DNA of 64,000 bases from Membranipora membranacea (GCA_914767715.1 OU612070.1:24662025-24726024), one strand, 5' to 3'; counted from the first letter of the stretch, positions 1 through 11,792 are shown. Notes: a model not told the origin generated them from the letters alone. A program made the numbers and translations.

Positions 1-2044
1 AATTTGAGATTATATATATTGATAAAATGAGTGCAATAATCGTCTAAGAATGCTTATATTGATTTCAATGTGGGACATGACTGAGAGCTGGTTATATCTT
101 TAAAGCATCCAAAAATCTTGCAAATACGTGCAAACAGTCAAACATACCACATTCTATTTACTTTAACTCAAATGACTTTAAAGCTTTACTTGTGTGACAA
201 CAAAGAAAATTTGATTACTGAAATACCTTCATCATGGTTTTTGTGTACTCCACCTTAATGGTCAACATATTAGTTTTCTCTGCTTTCAGCAACATGCAGT
301 CTTTCACTGACCATGATTGTTATTACATTTTTTTTTAATTTTAAACCTGTAGCCTATGGATTAAAAGACAGCTTTTGTGACATTGCATAGTATTTATTCT
401 TTCATGATTATAACACTTTATTATAATGGTATATATAATAGGTTCGGTTATCCTCGTATCAGCTGCAGTCCATTAGTAAGTCTGTTTACTTTTTCCCATT
501 TAAAAGACCGGTCACCGCGCTTAAAATAGAAACTTTTCATGAGAACTCGATTTGATCACAGTTAACGCAGGCAATGCATCAATGGTGATGATATGAACTT
601 TATTATTGAAAACCGCCCATAACATGCAGAGAAGACAATACACATCATATAAGAACGTGACAGACAAACCATAAACATATAAATACCTAACTAGCGTCTT
701 TTCTTATCACAGTAAAATACCATTTTCTTTATAGAAGCGTCTGTGCCTTAATGGCTGAGAAACACTTACAGTCAGCAGACTATGCAAAGGGAATCAGGGG
801 CAGAACATACAATCCATTGTTTAGATGACTGTTTGACTTGAAAATGACCTAGGTCATGTCTTGATTTCATTCTATCCAAAGTGTTTGTACGTCCTGTTAC
901 TTCATATTTCGCATTGGTACATGGTACTGATATATATTACATGGATTAGGAAAAATCGGTAAAAGAAAAGAAAAGAAAAGAAAGAAAACCATAAATAACT
1001 CTTAACAATCAGATATTGCCTAATTTCTTCACCCTCAAAATTCATAAAGAGAGAACGACTTCTTGAGAATGTTGACGTTGTTATCTTTACGTGCAAACTA
1101 TTAATTTGCACACATCGTTGGCTTTAAGTTAAATTTTTTATCGGTATAATTTTAATCATAACATCAAAGCCAGTATGAGCTACAGAAGACAAGCAGACTT
1201 TTTTAGCTTGCGATGATGAGACTAATGAATCAAGGAACTAGCATTGAGTTGTATTTCATCAAGGTTATTAAGCTTTCAGCTTTTCCTTGTTTCTGTCTAG
1301 CATATAACCTTCACAGTTTCCCGTTTTGTTGTTGTCCTGATAGACAGGATATCACGCCATCCAGGTTGGCCCTGATGCTAAGCAGAATACTGAGTGCGAG
1401 GGTTGTGAAAATGAAGAACAACTAAATGCATAGCTCCAGCAATAAATATTTTTGTGTGATAGATACCTTAGTTTTAGTCTAGTAATGTATTTGTGTCAAA
1501 TGTGTATTATCTTTATCACAAGAATGTTACACTGAGGCGCTGTGTGTTGACCAGTTAGTTGGTTCATAAATAATTTGATTGATTCCGCAGTAGTCATGTT
1601 TTCAAGTCATGTAGGGAGCTTTCATGACGAATTGGTCCTGCCTCAAGTGTATTTATTTCCTTAGCGTAGATATAAACTATTGCCTTCCTGTCAGAAAACA
1701 AAGCCGCCGAGTCCATAATGTAGGTCAGAATCATATACCTTAAATTCACTTTTGTCTGGTTTTGTTTCTAGGCTAACTACGCTGGCCACTAGACCAAAAA
1801 GTGATTGGCTCCAATGATTGAATATAATTAAAACTAAAACAATGCAAAATTCCGTTAGACTCCTCCTGTAATATTGGACGATTTCATACACAACCGTTGA
1901 ATGTCTTCTGATTACGCTACTTTTAGTAGGTGGGCACAAGAGTTTGCTCTCTCCTTGGTAATAATTGTGATACTGCAGCTAGTCATTCTCATGTAGTCGG
2001 ATGTGCTGACGAAACAACAATATCAAACCCACATATGTAGTCAT
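1..2044. repeat. Unit 0: truncated copy of the tandem unit, SP gene deleted
   Basis: Bases 1-690 match the spacer that lies between the temptin and SP genes in the other units (for example 6340-7070), and bases from about 692 match the spacer beyond the alpha exon (from about 9600). The join removes roughly 2.5 kb, including both SP exons and alpha. I see no intact gene here. Short open frames at 902-1111 (-) and 1213-1425 (+) recur at matching places in other units without clear coding constraint. An AAAAG microsatellite lies at about 960-985. The right edge is where the common sequence stops at the LINE. Confidence 0.75.
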
Positions 2045-2123
2045 AGTTGAATTCCGAAGTGAATGGCTGCAAGAAAAACTGCTCTCTAACAAACAATTTA
2101 AGTAGAAAACAAAATTTACTAGT

Positions 2124-2274
2124 AATGGCATCGGATACACCTGGTACAAATACGTGTAAAACAAAGAGGAAAACAACAGATACTGGGAACGACCTGCTGA
2201 GTATGCTGAGTATCGATTCATCTGCATGTAATCGCATTGTAATAAAAGATATCCTACACATACCGTCAAGATAG
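2124..2274 (+). pseudogene. LINE L1 ORF1 remnant with large internal deletion
   Basis: The frame begins MASDTPGTNT with a lysine/arginine-rich stretch and ends with RIVIKDILHIPSR, the same C-terminus as the 234-residue ORF1 products in L3 and L4. Between them about 650 bases, present in L3 and L4, are missing. The join falls after the serine pair of LSIDSS. LINE ORF1 proteins bind the element RNA; this remnant lacks the coiled coil and central domain and cannot be functional. Confidence 0.75.
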
Positions 2275-2402
2275 TTTTTACCGATGAGCAATCTTTAGAA
2301 GAGTGTCTTGAAAATGGAGTTAGACTTAATAGCTACAGTTCAATATGGATGGTTGAAAAACCTCGTTATTCATCGTTGAAACCTCCAACCGCTTGACTAT
2401 AT

Positions 2403-3124
2403 ATGCAAAGTGACAACATAAATAACAATAACATCACAAATGGTGAATACAGACATCCAAGAATCTATTTCCACAACATGCGATCCCTCAACTCAGAAAA
2501 GTTTGAAAAACTAAAGCTACTATCTTCAAACTATGATTTCTTACTGCTAACTGAGTCCTGGCTAACTAAGGCCAAAAAGAAGCTATACGAGATAGCAGAT
2601 TTCAACATTTACTATACCCATAGAGTAAACAGAAAAGGAGGTGGATTTGCCATTTATGCAAGAAATGAGTTTTCGTGCAAAGTCATTCAGAGATACACTA
2701 ATCAACATGTATCTGCTTGCTGGTTGTTACATCGCCCTGCTACAATAATCACAATCCAGTGATTATTGGAGTTGTGTATCATCCTCCGAATCTATCAAAA
2801 TGTATAAAAGAAGAAACAATTGATCATTTGGTTTCAAGTATAGCCAAATTCCTGGCTACACATAGATCAGCTCGTTTCATCATATGCGGTGATTTTAATG
2901 ATCTAGACACTAGACATATATCTGTCCTGTTCCCTATTAAACAAATAGTCTCCTTTGCTACCAGAGAGAGTAATACCTTGGATCTCGTCTTCACAGATAT
3001 CGCCGAGTACTATGATAATTGCACAAAACTTGCTCCAATAAGCACAAATGACCACTGGTCAATTACACTTGATCCATCAGAATGCAAGCTCCGAGGTATC
3101 ATACTGTCAAAAAAAGGGAAATAA
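2403..3124 (+). pseudogene. LINE L1 endonuclease domain, frameshifted
   Basis: Two overlapping frames (2403-2762 and 2717-3124) carry successive parts of an APE-like endonuclease, which nicks target DNA for target-primed reverse transcription. Visible motifs are NMRSLN near the start, LLLTESWL, GVVYHP, the IICGDFN block, TLDLVFTD and the closing TNDHWSIT, which holds the catalytic-type DH pair. The frame shifts at about 2730-2760, inside the conserved GVVYHP approach, so one polypeptide is no longer made. L4 has a parallel region at 49002-49716 with a different disruption. Confidence 0.85.
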
Positions 3125-4240
3125 CCCCTGATTTGAAGGTATCTCTGACAAAGGAGCTCGCCAAGACAAATTGGGATTTCATTTATAATGAAAACTCACT
3201 CAATGTGAAAGTTGAGAAGTTCCAGGATTATGTATGGTCACTATATGATGAGCATTTTCCTATCAAGAATATCCGTGTACCTATGGGCAAACCTGTTCTC
3301 ACCTCTTCACTAATACGTAAGTTGATTCGTGCAAAATACAGGGCTCATCGTAAAAACAACCCTGCTTGGAAAGCCCTGTCAGCCATTCTGAAATTTCATC
3401 AACAGAAAGAACTACAGAAAAATACTGATAACGAAATAAACTCAGCATCCAGAGGATCTAAAGATTGGTGGAACAGCATAAAGAGATTGACTGGAGGCAT
3501 AACAACTCCCGTTTCATCTCCAGTGGTGAGTGTCAATAACAATTGGGTCACAAATGCAGAGCTCTCAGGATACTATAACAATTACCTTACCAACAACGAC
3601 AGTGTCATTGAATTACCTGACCATAATATTATTACAATTGATGGCATTCCATCGATAGAAGAATACGCGGTAAACTCCCACCTAGAAAATATAGATACCA
3701 CTAAGGCAACCATATCAGAGGATTACCCTTCATGGATATCAAAAAATAACTCACATATTCTCTCTGAGCCTATAGCACACATCATTAACAAAATCTTTGA
3801 GTGTGGAAAATTCCCAATGCGATGGAAGCGAGCAGAGGTCGTACCTATCAACAAAGTACCTGATCCATCTGCATATAAAGATTACCGCCCAATAAGTATT
3901 TCACATCATTTGAGCAAGGTGGCTGAGAGAATACTCTCCTGGCGCATTACAGAGAAACTTCCCACTCTCAAATACCAATATGCACACAAGGAATATTGGT
4001 ACCACAGATGCTTTGGTGAACTTTTCATCTAGTGTGGCTAGCTTGCTTGATTGCAATGACAATCTCGGTGTTCAGGCATTAATGCTAGACTTCTCTAAAG
4101 CTTTTGACAAAATGCGTCCAGATCTCGCTGTCAAGAAACTTTTAAAACTGAAAATAGATGGATATCTTGTAGCTATAGACAGTTTTCTGAGCTCTGACTT
4201 AGGCCTCAACTCGGAGCTGCTGAAAAGAGGGTTATCTTGA
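3082..4240 (+). pseudogene. LINE L1 reverse transcriptase, N-terminal half
   Basis: Two frames (3082-4032 and 3980-4240) encode the linker and first RT blocks: FPMRWKRAEVVPI, KDYRPISISHHLSKV and, in the second frame, ALMLDFSKAFDKM, which is RT motif A with its catalytic aspartate. The frame changes at about 3980-4000, and the identical shift occurs in L4 (50565-50617), so the source element was already broken before the unit duplicated. The product ends at LLKRGLS. The thumb and the YxDD motif are absent. Confidence 0.85.
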
Positions 4241-4411
4241 AAACCGCATATAATAGGATAAAAATTATTTTTGATTTAGAATCCGCAACATTGAAATCCC
4301 ATATGGAAATAGTTTGGGAAATAATTTCAGTTTTTGGATCAATTTTAGAATTTTCTGTCTGTTTTGGGGACAATTTGGCATTTCATGAGTTTCGTGACTA
4401 AAATTGAGATT

Positions 4412-5466
4412 TATCTCACAATCTTCACTGGTTACTGGCTCACAAATTGCTGGATGGTTGAGAGCTGCTTCCTCTGGAGGTGAGGCTATAAAATAAGCAT
4501 AAGAATTAGCAACAAACTCAGACTTGACCTAAATATTTATTTAATGTCAAAAGATATGGGATAAAATAAAGCAGAGATAATTTGGTTTTCTTTCTATATA
4601 AAGCTTGCTGACTGCTTCAAATGGGTCCTCCAGAGGTTAGGAGAGGTAGATAAAGTGATATACACACCTCCTGTTGTCCAAGTACAATCTGGATCTCCAA
4701 GCTCTTCTCCATTTGATTTTCCATCTCCATCTTAATCCTGGTTGCATAACTCAACTGTCCAAGTCTGAGAAGTAAGAGGGAGCAATATCGAATATGATGT
4801 GTGTGCTGATTATAACTCCTTCTAGAGGAGAGGGAGGGCAAAGAGTTAATGATATGAAAATATGACACATCAACTGCAGTACACCAGCGAAAGAAGCCGA
4901 TGAGCAAAATTCGGCGAAGCATCTCAACTAGGACCCACATAATGCCCTCTTCAACTATCTTCCGAGCAACATGCAAAACATGTGTATAGCTAGAGAGATG
5001 GAATCATTACGGGATAAGTATGATAAAATTTGGCTATGAAATTTCTCTAAAGTGTGAGGTGCGCTGTCACCAACTCACCACAAATTCTCGAGCAGACAGC
5101 TATAGCCTGAAAACACACTAACACCAGAAAAAGATGTGAGATTCGGCAACAATAAAAGTCATCGAGAATGACTGCAATAACAAATAGACAGTTGAAAAAC
5201 TCAAACCACTCCCAAAAATCTTTTTAAAAAGACTCTAAAGGCTCTATAGACTTACTCTTGCTGCAGCAAGAAAGGCGAGTCCAAACACATTTCTTGCATT
5301 AACACCATTTATACTTTCATGACCAACTCCAGGCCATACATCCCCAGCCACAGTAGAACATGTGTTCGGTACAGAATCACCATTAGGTATTCGTGATTGG
5401 AAACTAAAGAATGCATCTATCATGCTCAAGCAGCATATTAGAACAAAAACTCCACCGAGGGTTGGT
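4412..5466 (-). pseudogene. T1: temptin-like gene, stop in exon B, tail replaced by LINE
   Basis: Exon A (5256-5466) begins after a good acceptor and encodes a hydrophobic signal-like stretch (GGVFVLICCLSMIDAFFS), then the temptin hallmarks RIPNGDSVPNTC, WPGVGHE and ARNVFGLAFLAA, ending at a GTAAGT donor. Exon B (4668-4764) should give TWTVxLCNQDSDGDG...GDPDCTW, a calcium-loop-like block, but the serine codon TCA is TAA, leaving CNQD-stop. Exon C (upper edge 4485) keeps HPAICEPVTSEDC, then runs into LINE-derived sequence at about 4412. No ATG-bearing first exon was found. Temptins are small secreted proteins that act as water-borne pheromones in Aplysia. A truncated N-terminal product cannot be excluded. 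Phases are 0 for A-B and 1 for B-C. Confidence 0.82.
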
Positions 5467-7230
5467 CTACAGAATCACAAAGGAATCATAAATACAAGGG
5501 GCATAACTTTCTATAATCTATGAATTTTTCTTGTATATCGGCACTGTTTCACATGAATGGTTTTTGCATGAATTCATTAACATGACTCAAACGTGTTTTT
5601 TCTAAGTATATGAGATATTGTTATCATGTCATTGGTTTCTTGATAGAACTATTAAAAATTATCTTCTGGGTGACAAATTTGGAACAACATTTACCTCATC
5701 AAAGCCACTATTATAGCATAATGATCATTAAGATAAATCATGTATTTCTGTCCAATTTTGCTTCCAATAAATAATAAATATTTTGAATTCTTAAAAAACT
5801 GAGTTTCCTTTTTATTTCAGACTTCACCCAGTTCCCAAGCGACAGGTGTGACATTATATTTGCATAAAAAATGTTTATCATATACGCCTTCAGTTACCTA
5901 CCTGATAACTGCCATATTGTGGTATTAGGTCTGTATCGTCTAAAATTATTCAAACTTCTTTTCGTAAGCCTCACTGCTTCTCTCAAAGTGTCAGTGATAA
6001 GTATGAGTCCGCTTCATTTACAGAGAGTTATATTATTATTTAAAATCGCTGTTTCACTGATTTTTATTTATTTACCAATCAACTTTTTTGTTAAATTTTA
6101 GCCTCAGACCTACCAGCGCACAATAAGATATTTATTGTTGAGGGTGCATTTTACTTTTCATCATCTCTGTTATATTCCTAGTTTTAGTTCACTCAGGCTA
6201 AACTTGGAATATAATATAGGTCGTACCAATTTGGCAACCAAAAAATACCAAAATTTGAAACTGAGTATTAGGTAAGAGATGATTTGTGGAATATCCGTCT
6301 ATTTAATGATTAAAAATTTTAAACGATTTCCGAGAAGACTAATTCCTTGACATTTAATTACCACAATTTGAAACATTCCAGTTTTCTCTGCATTCAGCAG
6401 CAAGCAGCATTACGCTGGTCGGGGCAAGTAGATAGCACTTATTTTTGTCACAACTATTACCATCAGAGTTTTAGTCGTTATTCAATCACATACCACATTC
6501 TATTTATTTTAACTCAAATGACTTTAAAGCTGTACTTGTGTGACAGCAAAGAAAATTGATTACTGAAAAACCGTCATCATGGTTTTTGTGTACTCCACCT
6601 TGATGTTCAACATTTTAGTTTTCTCTGCTTTCAGCGACATGCGGTCTTTCACTGACCATGATTGCTATTACATTTTTTAAACTTTTGACCTGTAGCCTAT
6701 GGTTTAAAAGACAGCTTTTGTGACATTGCATAATATTTATTCTTTCATGATTATAACACTTTATTTATGATGGTATACATAATAGGTTCGGTTATCCTTG
6801 TATCAGCTGCAATCCACTAGTAAGCCTGTTTACTTTTTCCCAGCCACAACAGCTCCGACCACGCTAAAAATGCAATAGAATAGAAAGATAAAAATCCTTG
6901 AAAAATACTTTCATGAGAACTCAATTTAATCGCAGTTTACACAGGCATTTTATGACCATATGAACTTAATAATTGAAAACCGCTCACAACATGCATTGAG
7001 AAGACAATACATATTATCATATAAGAACGTGACAGACAAACCATAAACATATAAATACCTAACTTATGTATTTATATGTTTATGATACCAACAGTCTTTG
7101 TCTTAGGTATTGCTATACATCGACCTCAGTTTGAGAGGAAGTTTGCGGGAGGTATGTGAATTTGCAATCAAGTTTTTGGCTGCTGCATAATTTTTTAACC
7201 AAAGTCATTTCAAAGTATAAGATATATTTC
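5467..7230. other. Spacer between T1 and SP1, conserved in all units
   Basis: This spacer recurs at 18083-19978, 32592-34240, 41978-43866 and 52057-53896. A + strand acceptor-like signal (tttttatttcag at 5809-5820) is followed by a short frame ending IIFA-stop, and by an open frame at 5871-6101 that is interrupted or lacks its start in some copies. Unit 1 lacks about 130 bases (after about 5608) that units 2, 4 and 5 keep. I see no convincing gene. If SP has a third exon, it would lie at about 7110-7180. Confidence 0.5.
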
Positions 7231-8142
7231 TTACCCGTCTACGATTTTTTCTTTGTTCTCATCCCAGAAATCCCCAGCTGTGTCTACAAGGCCGTCCCAC
7301 ACGTTGCTGAACCTGTTCGGTTTAAAAAATAAAAAAGCAAATGAATAGCTGTAAAGGAAACAACTTTTGTAACCATCCAAATGCACATACATCATGTTGA
7401 GTGTACCCATTACGTGGGTGCAAATCATCAAAGCCAGAACTTAATTCAGGACGTAATTCCCTCTGATCCATTTCTGGGATGCCTGTTAAGTTTTTTTACA
7501 ATTTTTATATTTCAGACAAATATTTTTCATTTTACTTTTAACCACTCCCGCAAATTTTTTACACCAGAAGAGCTGTAATGGTAATTTTAATGTCCCCCCA
7601 TTTAAATATTTCCGTGGTTGAAATAAAGCTACACACATACAAACTTACAATAGCAGCTCAAATCTGGGAGAGGTGAAATCTTCAGCGATATATAAACCAT
7701 CATAGGCTCATGACAAATATCTGATTAAGACCAAATTAAATAATCATAATTGATGTTTCTCATTTAAACAGAAACTCTGTGAATAGTAAGTAAGAGCGCA
7801 AAAATGATTTGAGAAAAGGCATAGCAAGTTGAGTGGACCAAGTCCACACTTGATATATTCTTCTATCTTCGTTTGAAGATATCACATATACATATATTGA
7901 TATTATTGTTATTATAGTAGGTAAGTAGCTAGGTCACTGCAACGGTCAAATGGTATCTGAAAATTTGACATGAACTATAAAAGAAAATAGGAATATAAAA
8001 ATCTGTATTTGGTGGTCTCAAATACTCACCATCCTCTAGGTTGAAGAACACGAACTCGTGTAGTCTCGCTTTTTGCGGTTGCAATCATCACCATCAAACA
8101 CACCATCAGTGCCAGGAGAAGATTAGATTTAATCAGCTGCAT
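7231..8142 (-). CDS. SP1: small secreted amphipathic-helix peptide
   Basis: Exon 1 (8030-8142) encodes 37 residues plus two bases: a signal peptide (hydrophobic residues 7-23, likely cleavage after the AxA at 21-23), then ETTRVRVLQPRGW. Its donor is GTGAGT. Exon 2 (7231-7312), after a TTTAAACCGAACAG acceptor, encodes FSNVWDGLVDTAGDFW, DENKEK and IVDG, then TAA. The total is about 64 residues. The mature part is acidic, with hydrophobic and aromatic residues spaced for one face of a helix. I do not recognise the family, and function is unknown; an antimicrobial, allelochemical or pheromone-like role is only inference. The stop overlaps a donor-like GG|GTAAGA, so a third exon at about 7110-7180 is possible. 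The intron is about 717 bases. Confidence 0.72.
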
Positions 8143-8226
8143 GGTTGTATGTTACTCTGTTACTGTGTGAGATGACAGAGAAGTTGTCTTGAAGTTGACT
8201 GATGGAAAACTTCTGAGGTGCAGCAG

Positions 8227-8266
8227 TTTTATATGATTTCTTTTGAGGTTATTTCCTGAAAGAAAT
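8227..8266 (-). promoter_or_regulatory. SP1 core promoter: TATA box and ATTTCC palindrome
   Basis: On the - strand a TATAAAA box (8227-8233) lies 85 bases upstream of the SP1 ATG. About 30 bases downstream of it is an initiator-like CCATCAGTC. Further upstream is ATTTCnnnnnGAAAT (8251-8266), containing TTCnnGAA spacing. Units 2-5 carry a cleaner version, ATTTCCTGAAGGAAAT. It could bind a heat-shock-, STAT- or ETS-type factor; the sequence does not decide which. Confidence 0.55.
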
Positions 8267-8558
8267 CCTGTAAGCCTTGAATTCAACGCAACATAATCAG
8301 TAAATAACAAGTCATGGAACATTGACGTGGCATCAGCTTGTTCCTTGATAGAAGAGATGAACTTCATTAACATGAGTTGATGGCGTGTTTAGTAACAGGT
8401 CTCCACTCCAGTTGGGTGGTGACAACTACTGCTTCGTAGTGATATGATATTGATACTCTGCTGCGCCACGCGGTGCTGATATTGAAATTGTGTCTGTTTT
8501 TGCCGATTTAGATATTTGGGTGGTGACAACTACTGCTTCGTGGTCTTTTAGAATTTAC

Positions 8559-8707
8559 CTCGTCTTCCGATCCAAACAATTAATTATCACATACGGCTTG
8601 TTGATGCTGTCTTGCAGCGTGGTGATCTTTTCAGCTACAGTGCATGGAGAAGATATAACTAGGGCTGTACAAGTCAACCGCATATCCAATCGAGACCCTG
8701 GGGTCTT
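8559..8707 (-). CDS. Alpha exon, unit 1: candidate coding exon of unknown gene
   Basis: An open stretch runs from an acceptor-like TTTTTAATTAG to an AG|GTAAAT donor. From its internal ATG (8683) it reads MRLTCTALVISS, then TVAEKITTLQDS, INKPYVIINC and LDRKTR. The donor phase (2) fits both the beta exons kept in units 3 and 5 and the SP exon 2 acceptor. In unit 1 beta has been cut to its 3' part (8436-8511), so this copy is probably orphaned. The first dozen residues look like a weak signal peptide. I do not recognise the family. Units 2 and 4 have lost both the ATG and the frame. Confidence 0.35.
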
Positions 8708-11552
8708 CTAATTAAAAACGGCAATATGATAGCTCGCTCAACGAGGGGTTGATAACTGCTCACTCGCTCACTCACTGATGGAACTATATAATTTCTGCTG
8801 AGTGTGCGGTTTGGGAGCAATTTTGTCTAATTGGAAGACGATGTGAGTGATAATTTTGAGTGAAAAGGGAGTGATGCCTTAGTAAAGCATTGCTGACTCC
8901 AATTGAAAGACCCCCCAGTTTCTCACATTCTCAACTGATCGAGCCAACAGCAACAAATCCAAACCTTTTGTGGTGATGTTTGGCTCAGAACTGTTGAAAC
9001 TTGTGGGGATAAGAATTATCCCAAGATCTCTGCATATGTCTTTGGAAAATAACTAATAAGAAATTAAGGACTTGATGTCAAATAATGCTAGATAAATATT
9101 AAGAAGACTTGACAAGGCAAGGGCTGTGATTACGATAGAAGGAGGCCTCCAGATGCGCTGGTGTGCCCTTTTATGCGCAGAGCCACCAGACATACGTCAG
9201 GCTCTGCCCAGCTGCAAGTGAGAATTTTTAGTTGTGCTGTACTGTACTGTATTGTATTGTATCATATCAAATTGTATTGTATTGTACCATACATACACGC
9301 CTGTCTCACTCATCACTTAAAATAGCCTGAGCCGGTATGATACAAACCTACACAACTGTCTTTAGCGCACCAATTCGACTTGTTTATCCAGCTGGAATCA
9401 AGTTGGAAAGCTTTTAACGCCATTATGTAGCTGATGAAAATACAAGGCTGATTTCTTTGACAATCTCAGGTGGAAGATGGCGTGATTTCCTGATTACTTT
9501 AGACCCAAGGAAAATCGTACAGGAAATCGTGAAAATTGATAAAACATAGATGAAGTTGCTTGCGAAACTCATTCAAGGTAACTCATATCCAACTCACAAG
9601 TTAGCGTCTTTTCTTATCTCAGTAAAATACCATTTTCTTCATAGAAGCATCTGTCTCTTAACGGCTGAGAAACTCTTACAGTCAGCAGACTATGCAAAGG
9701 GAATCAGGGGCAGAACATACAATCCATTGTTTAGATGACTGTTCGACTTAAAAATGACCTAGGTCATGTCTTGATTTCATTCTATCCAAAGTGTTTGTAC
9801 GTCCTGTTACTTCATATTTCGTATTGGTACATGGCACTGATATATATTACATGGATTAGGAAAAATCGGTAAAAGAAAAGAAAAGAAAAGAAAGAAAACC
9901 ATAAATAACTCTATACAATCGGATAGTGCCTAATTTCTTCACCCTCAAACTTAATAAAGAGAGAACGACTTCTTGAGAATGTTGACATTGTTATGGGCAA
10001 ACTTCTAATTTGCACACATCGTTGGCTTTAAGTTTAATTTTTTATCGGTTGAATTTTAATCATATCATCAAAGGCAGTATGAGCTACAGAAGACAAGCAG
10101 ACTTTTTTAGCTTGCGATGATGAGACTAATGAATCAAGGAACTAGCATTGAGTTGTATTTCATCGAGGTTATTTAGCTCTCAGCTTTTCCTTGTTTCTGT
10201 TTTGCATATAGCCTTCACAGTTTCCTGTTTTGTTGTTGTCCTGATAGACAGGATATCATGCCATCCAGGTTGGCCTTGATGCTAAGCAGAATACTGAGCG
10301 CGAGGGTTGTGAAAATGAAGAACAACTAAATGCATAGCTCCAGCAATATATTTTTGTGTGATAGATACCTTAGTTTTAGTCTAGTAATGTATTTTTGTCA
10401 AATGTGTATTATTTTTATCACAAGAATTTTACACTGAGGCGCTGTGTGCTGACCAGTAAGTTGGTTCAGATATAATTTGATTGATTCCGCAGTAGTCATG
10501 TCTACAAGTCATGTAGGGAGCTTTCATGACGAACTGGTCCTGCCTCAAGTGTATCTATTTCCTTAGTGTAGATATAAACTATTGCCTTCCTGTCAGAAAC
10601 AAGGCCCCAGGCATTTGGCTCAGCTTTGGCTGATGCTCAGACAAAATGAAACTGATAGAAATTTGTTTATCGTCATAGGAAATAAACTGCACTATTATTG
10701 TATATTTGAGAGTCCATAATGTAGGTCAGAATCAGATGCCTTTAAATTCACATTTGTCTGGTTTTGTTTCTAGGCTAACTACGTTGGCCACTAGACCAAA
10801 AAGTGGTTGGCTCCAATGATTGAATATATTATAACTAAAACAATGCAAAATTCCGTTAGACTCCTCCTGTAATATTGGACGATTTCATACACAACCGTTG
10901 AATGTCTTCTGATTACGCTACTTTTAGTAGGTGGGCACAAGAGTTTGCTCTCTCCTTGGTAATAATTGTGATACTGCAGCTAGTCATTCTCATGTAGTCG
11001 GATGTGCTGACGAAACAACGATATCAAACCAACATATGTAGTCATTGTCAGTCAAATCAGGACAGCTTTACCTGAGTTGTCATGGATCACAGTATGCTTT
11101 TTACTCACGCTATATGAACAAAAATAACCTCTTTTCTGCTTCCGCTCGGTTCTGGTTTAGTTGGTGTGTTTCTGATTCCAGTAATTTCCTCTCTTACCAA
11201 TACTTCACTACAGGCAACCCCCATGCAGAACAGTAAACCCACTGTTACAATTGCTGATCATGTCAAATCTCTCTGTTAAGAAAGTGGGCAACTCCATACA
11301 AAACGTATTTTAGGAATTTGATTAGTTGGTTAAAATCGCGAGGTTTCGTCACTCACCGCATCCCAGAGAAGTGGTGTACGCTTCACTGATCATAAATAAT
11401 TGTCCAACTTAATAAACATATCACAGTATATGCAAGAAACAATGCAATTACTGATGTTGCTGAACTTTATTTTCACACTTTGTTCAGGGTATTTATTTTT
11501 CTAACTTGCAGCCAATTGTTCAAAAGATGTGTGGCGGGCTATGATCTTTTAG
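8708..11552. other. Conserved inter-gene spacer, unit 1
   Basis: This spacer is repeated in units 2, 3, 4 and 5. It holds a TGTAT-rich tract (9237-9292), AAAAG repeats (9873-9895) and an open frame of 62 codons (9550-9738, +) ending EKLLQSADYAKGIRGR... that stays open in all five full copies. It also holds another at 11045-11236 (+) that is open in the three copies without LINE. Replacement changes dominate in the first, and I found no domain, so I do not call genes. The long spacer may be intronic or regulatory. Confidence 0.5.
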
Positions 11553-11560
11553 ATTAAGAC

Positions 11561-11792
11561 CGATTCTCGGCCTATTGGCTAAGGTCAAAGTGTCACTGCC
11601 AATGGCCGATTAGTGCCAGTTCAGTTTTGGCAGCTTGCTGCACACTTATGATTAGGAGGTCCTCTATGGCCTCACCTCTAGGATGCTTTCTAGTTTTCTA
11701 GAATGTATCACATTCTCAGTATGAGGATTAGGGCACCTTGCGTCCCTCTTTAGGGGCAGCCCAATCTTCTGTTTCTTAGCAAACAGCAAGAC
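11561..11792 (+). repeat. U2 snRNA-derived repeat, monomer 1 (unit 1)
   Basis: The 5' end resembles U2 snRNA stem-loop I (gattctcggcctattggct then aaggtcaaagtgt) but departs where U2 would have its branch-point-recognition GTAGTA. The body is unrelated and ends with a GGGC...GCCC hairpin and the tail aaacagcaagacc. It is arranged head to tail with a second monomer. It is best read as a retroposed, U2-headed SINE-like repeat. Confidence 0.65.

Larger units (their letters stand above)
2045..4412 (+). mobile_element. LINE L1 (CR1/Jockey-like non-LTR element), decayed
   Basis: This is a non-LTR retrotransposon read on the + strand: an ORF1 remnant, an APE-type endonuclease, then a reverse transcriptase that stops before its catalytic YxDD region. 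The left edge is set by comparison with 11040 and 24036, where the same flank (gtagtcat) continues into unrelated sequence. The right edge is set by the temptin last exon at about 4412, compared with about 17015. Frameshifts interrupt the endonuclease and the RT. ORF1 is collapsed by an internal deletion. About 170 bases after the RT stop (4241-4412) match nothing I recognise and are also present in L4. The 3' half of the RT is missing although the 5' end is kept, the reverse of usual LINE truncation. CR1/Jockey affiliation is inferred from the motif layout only. Confidence 0.85.

Noticed and set aside
5871-6101. Hydrophobic + strand open frame (MFIIYAFSY...), also at 18615, 32887, 42551 and 52567
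   Set aside because: Start and upstream phase differ between units by one-base indels, most differences replace amino acids, and there is no upstream exon or domain. It behaves like an AT-rich spacer.
9550-9738. 62-codon gene conserved in five units
   Set aside because: Open in every full copy, but changes are mainly replacements, a donor-like AAG|GTAACT lies inside, and the units are so similar that openness is weak evidence.
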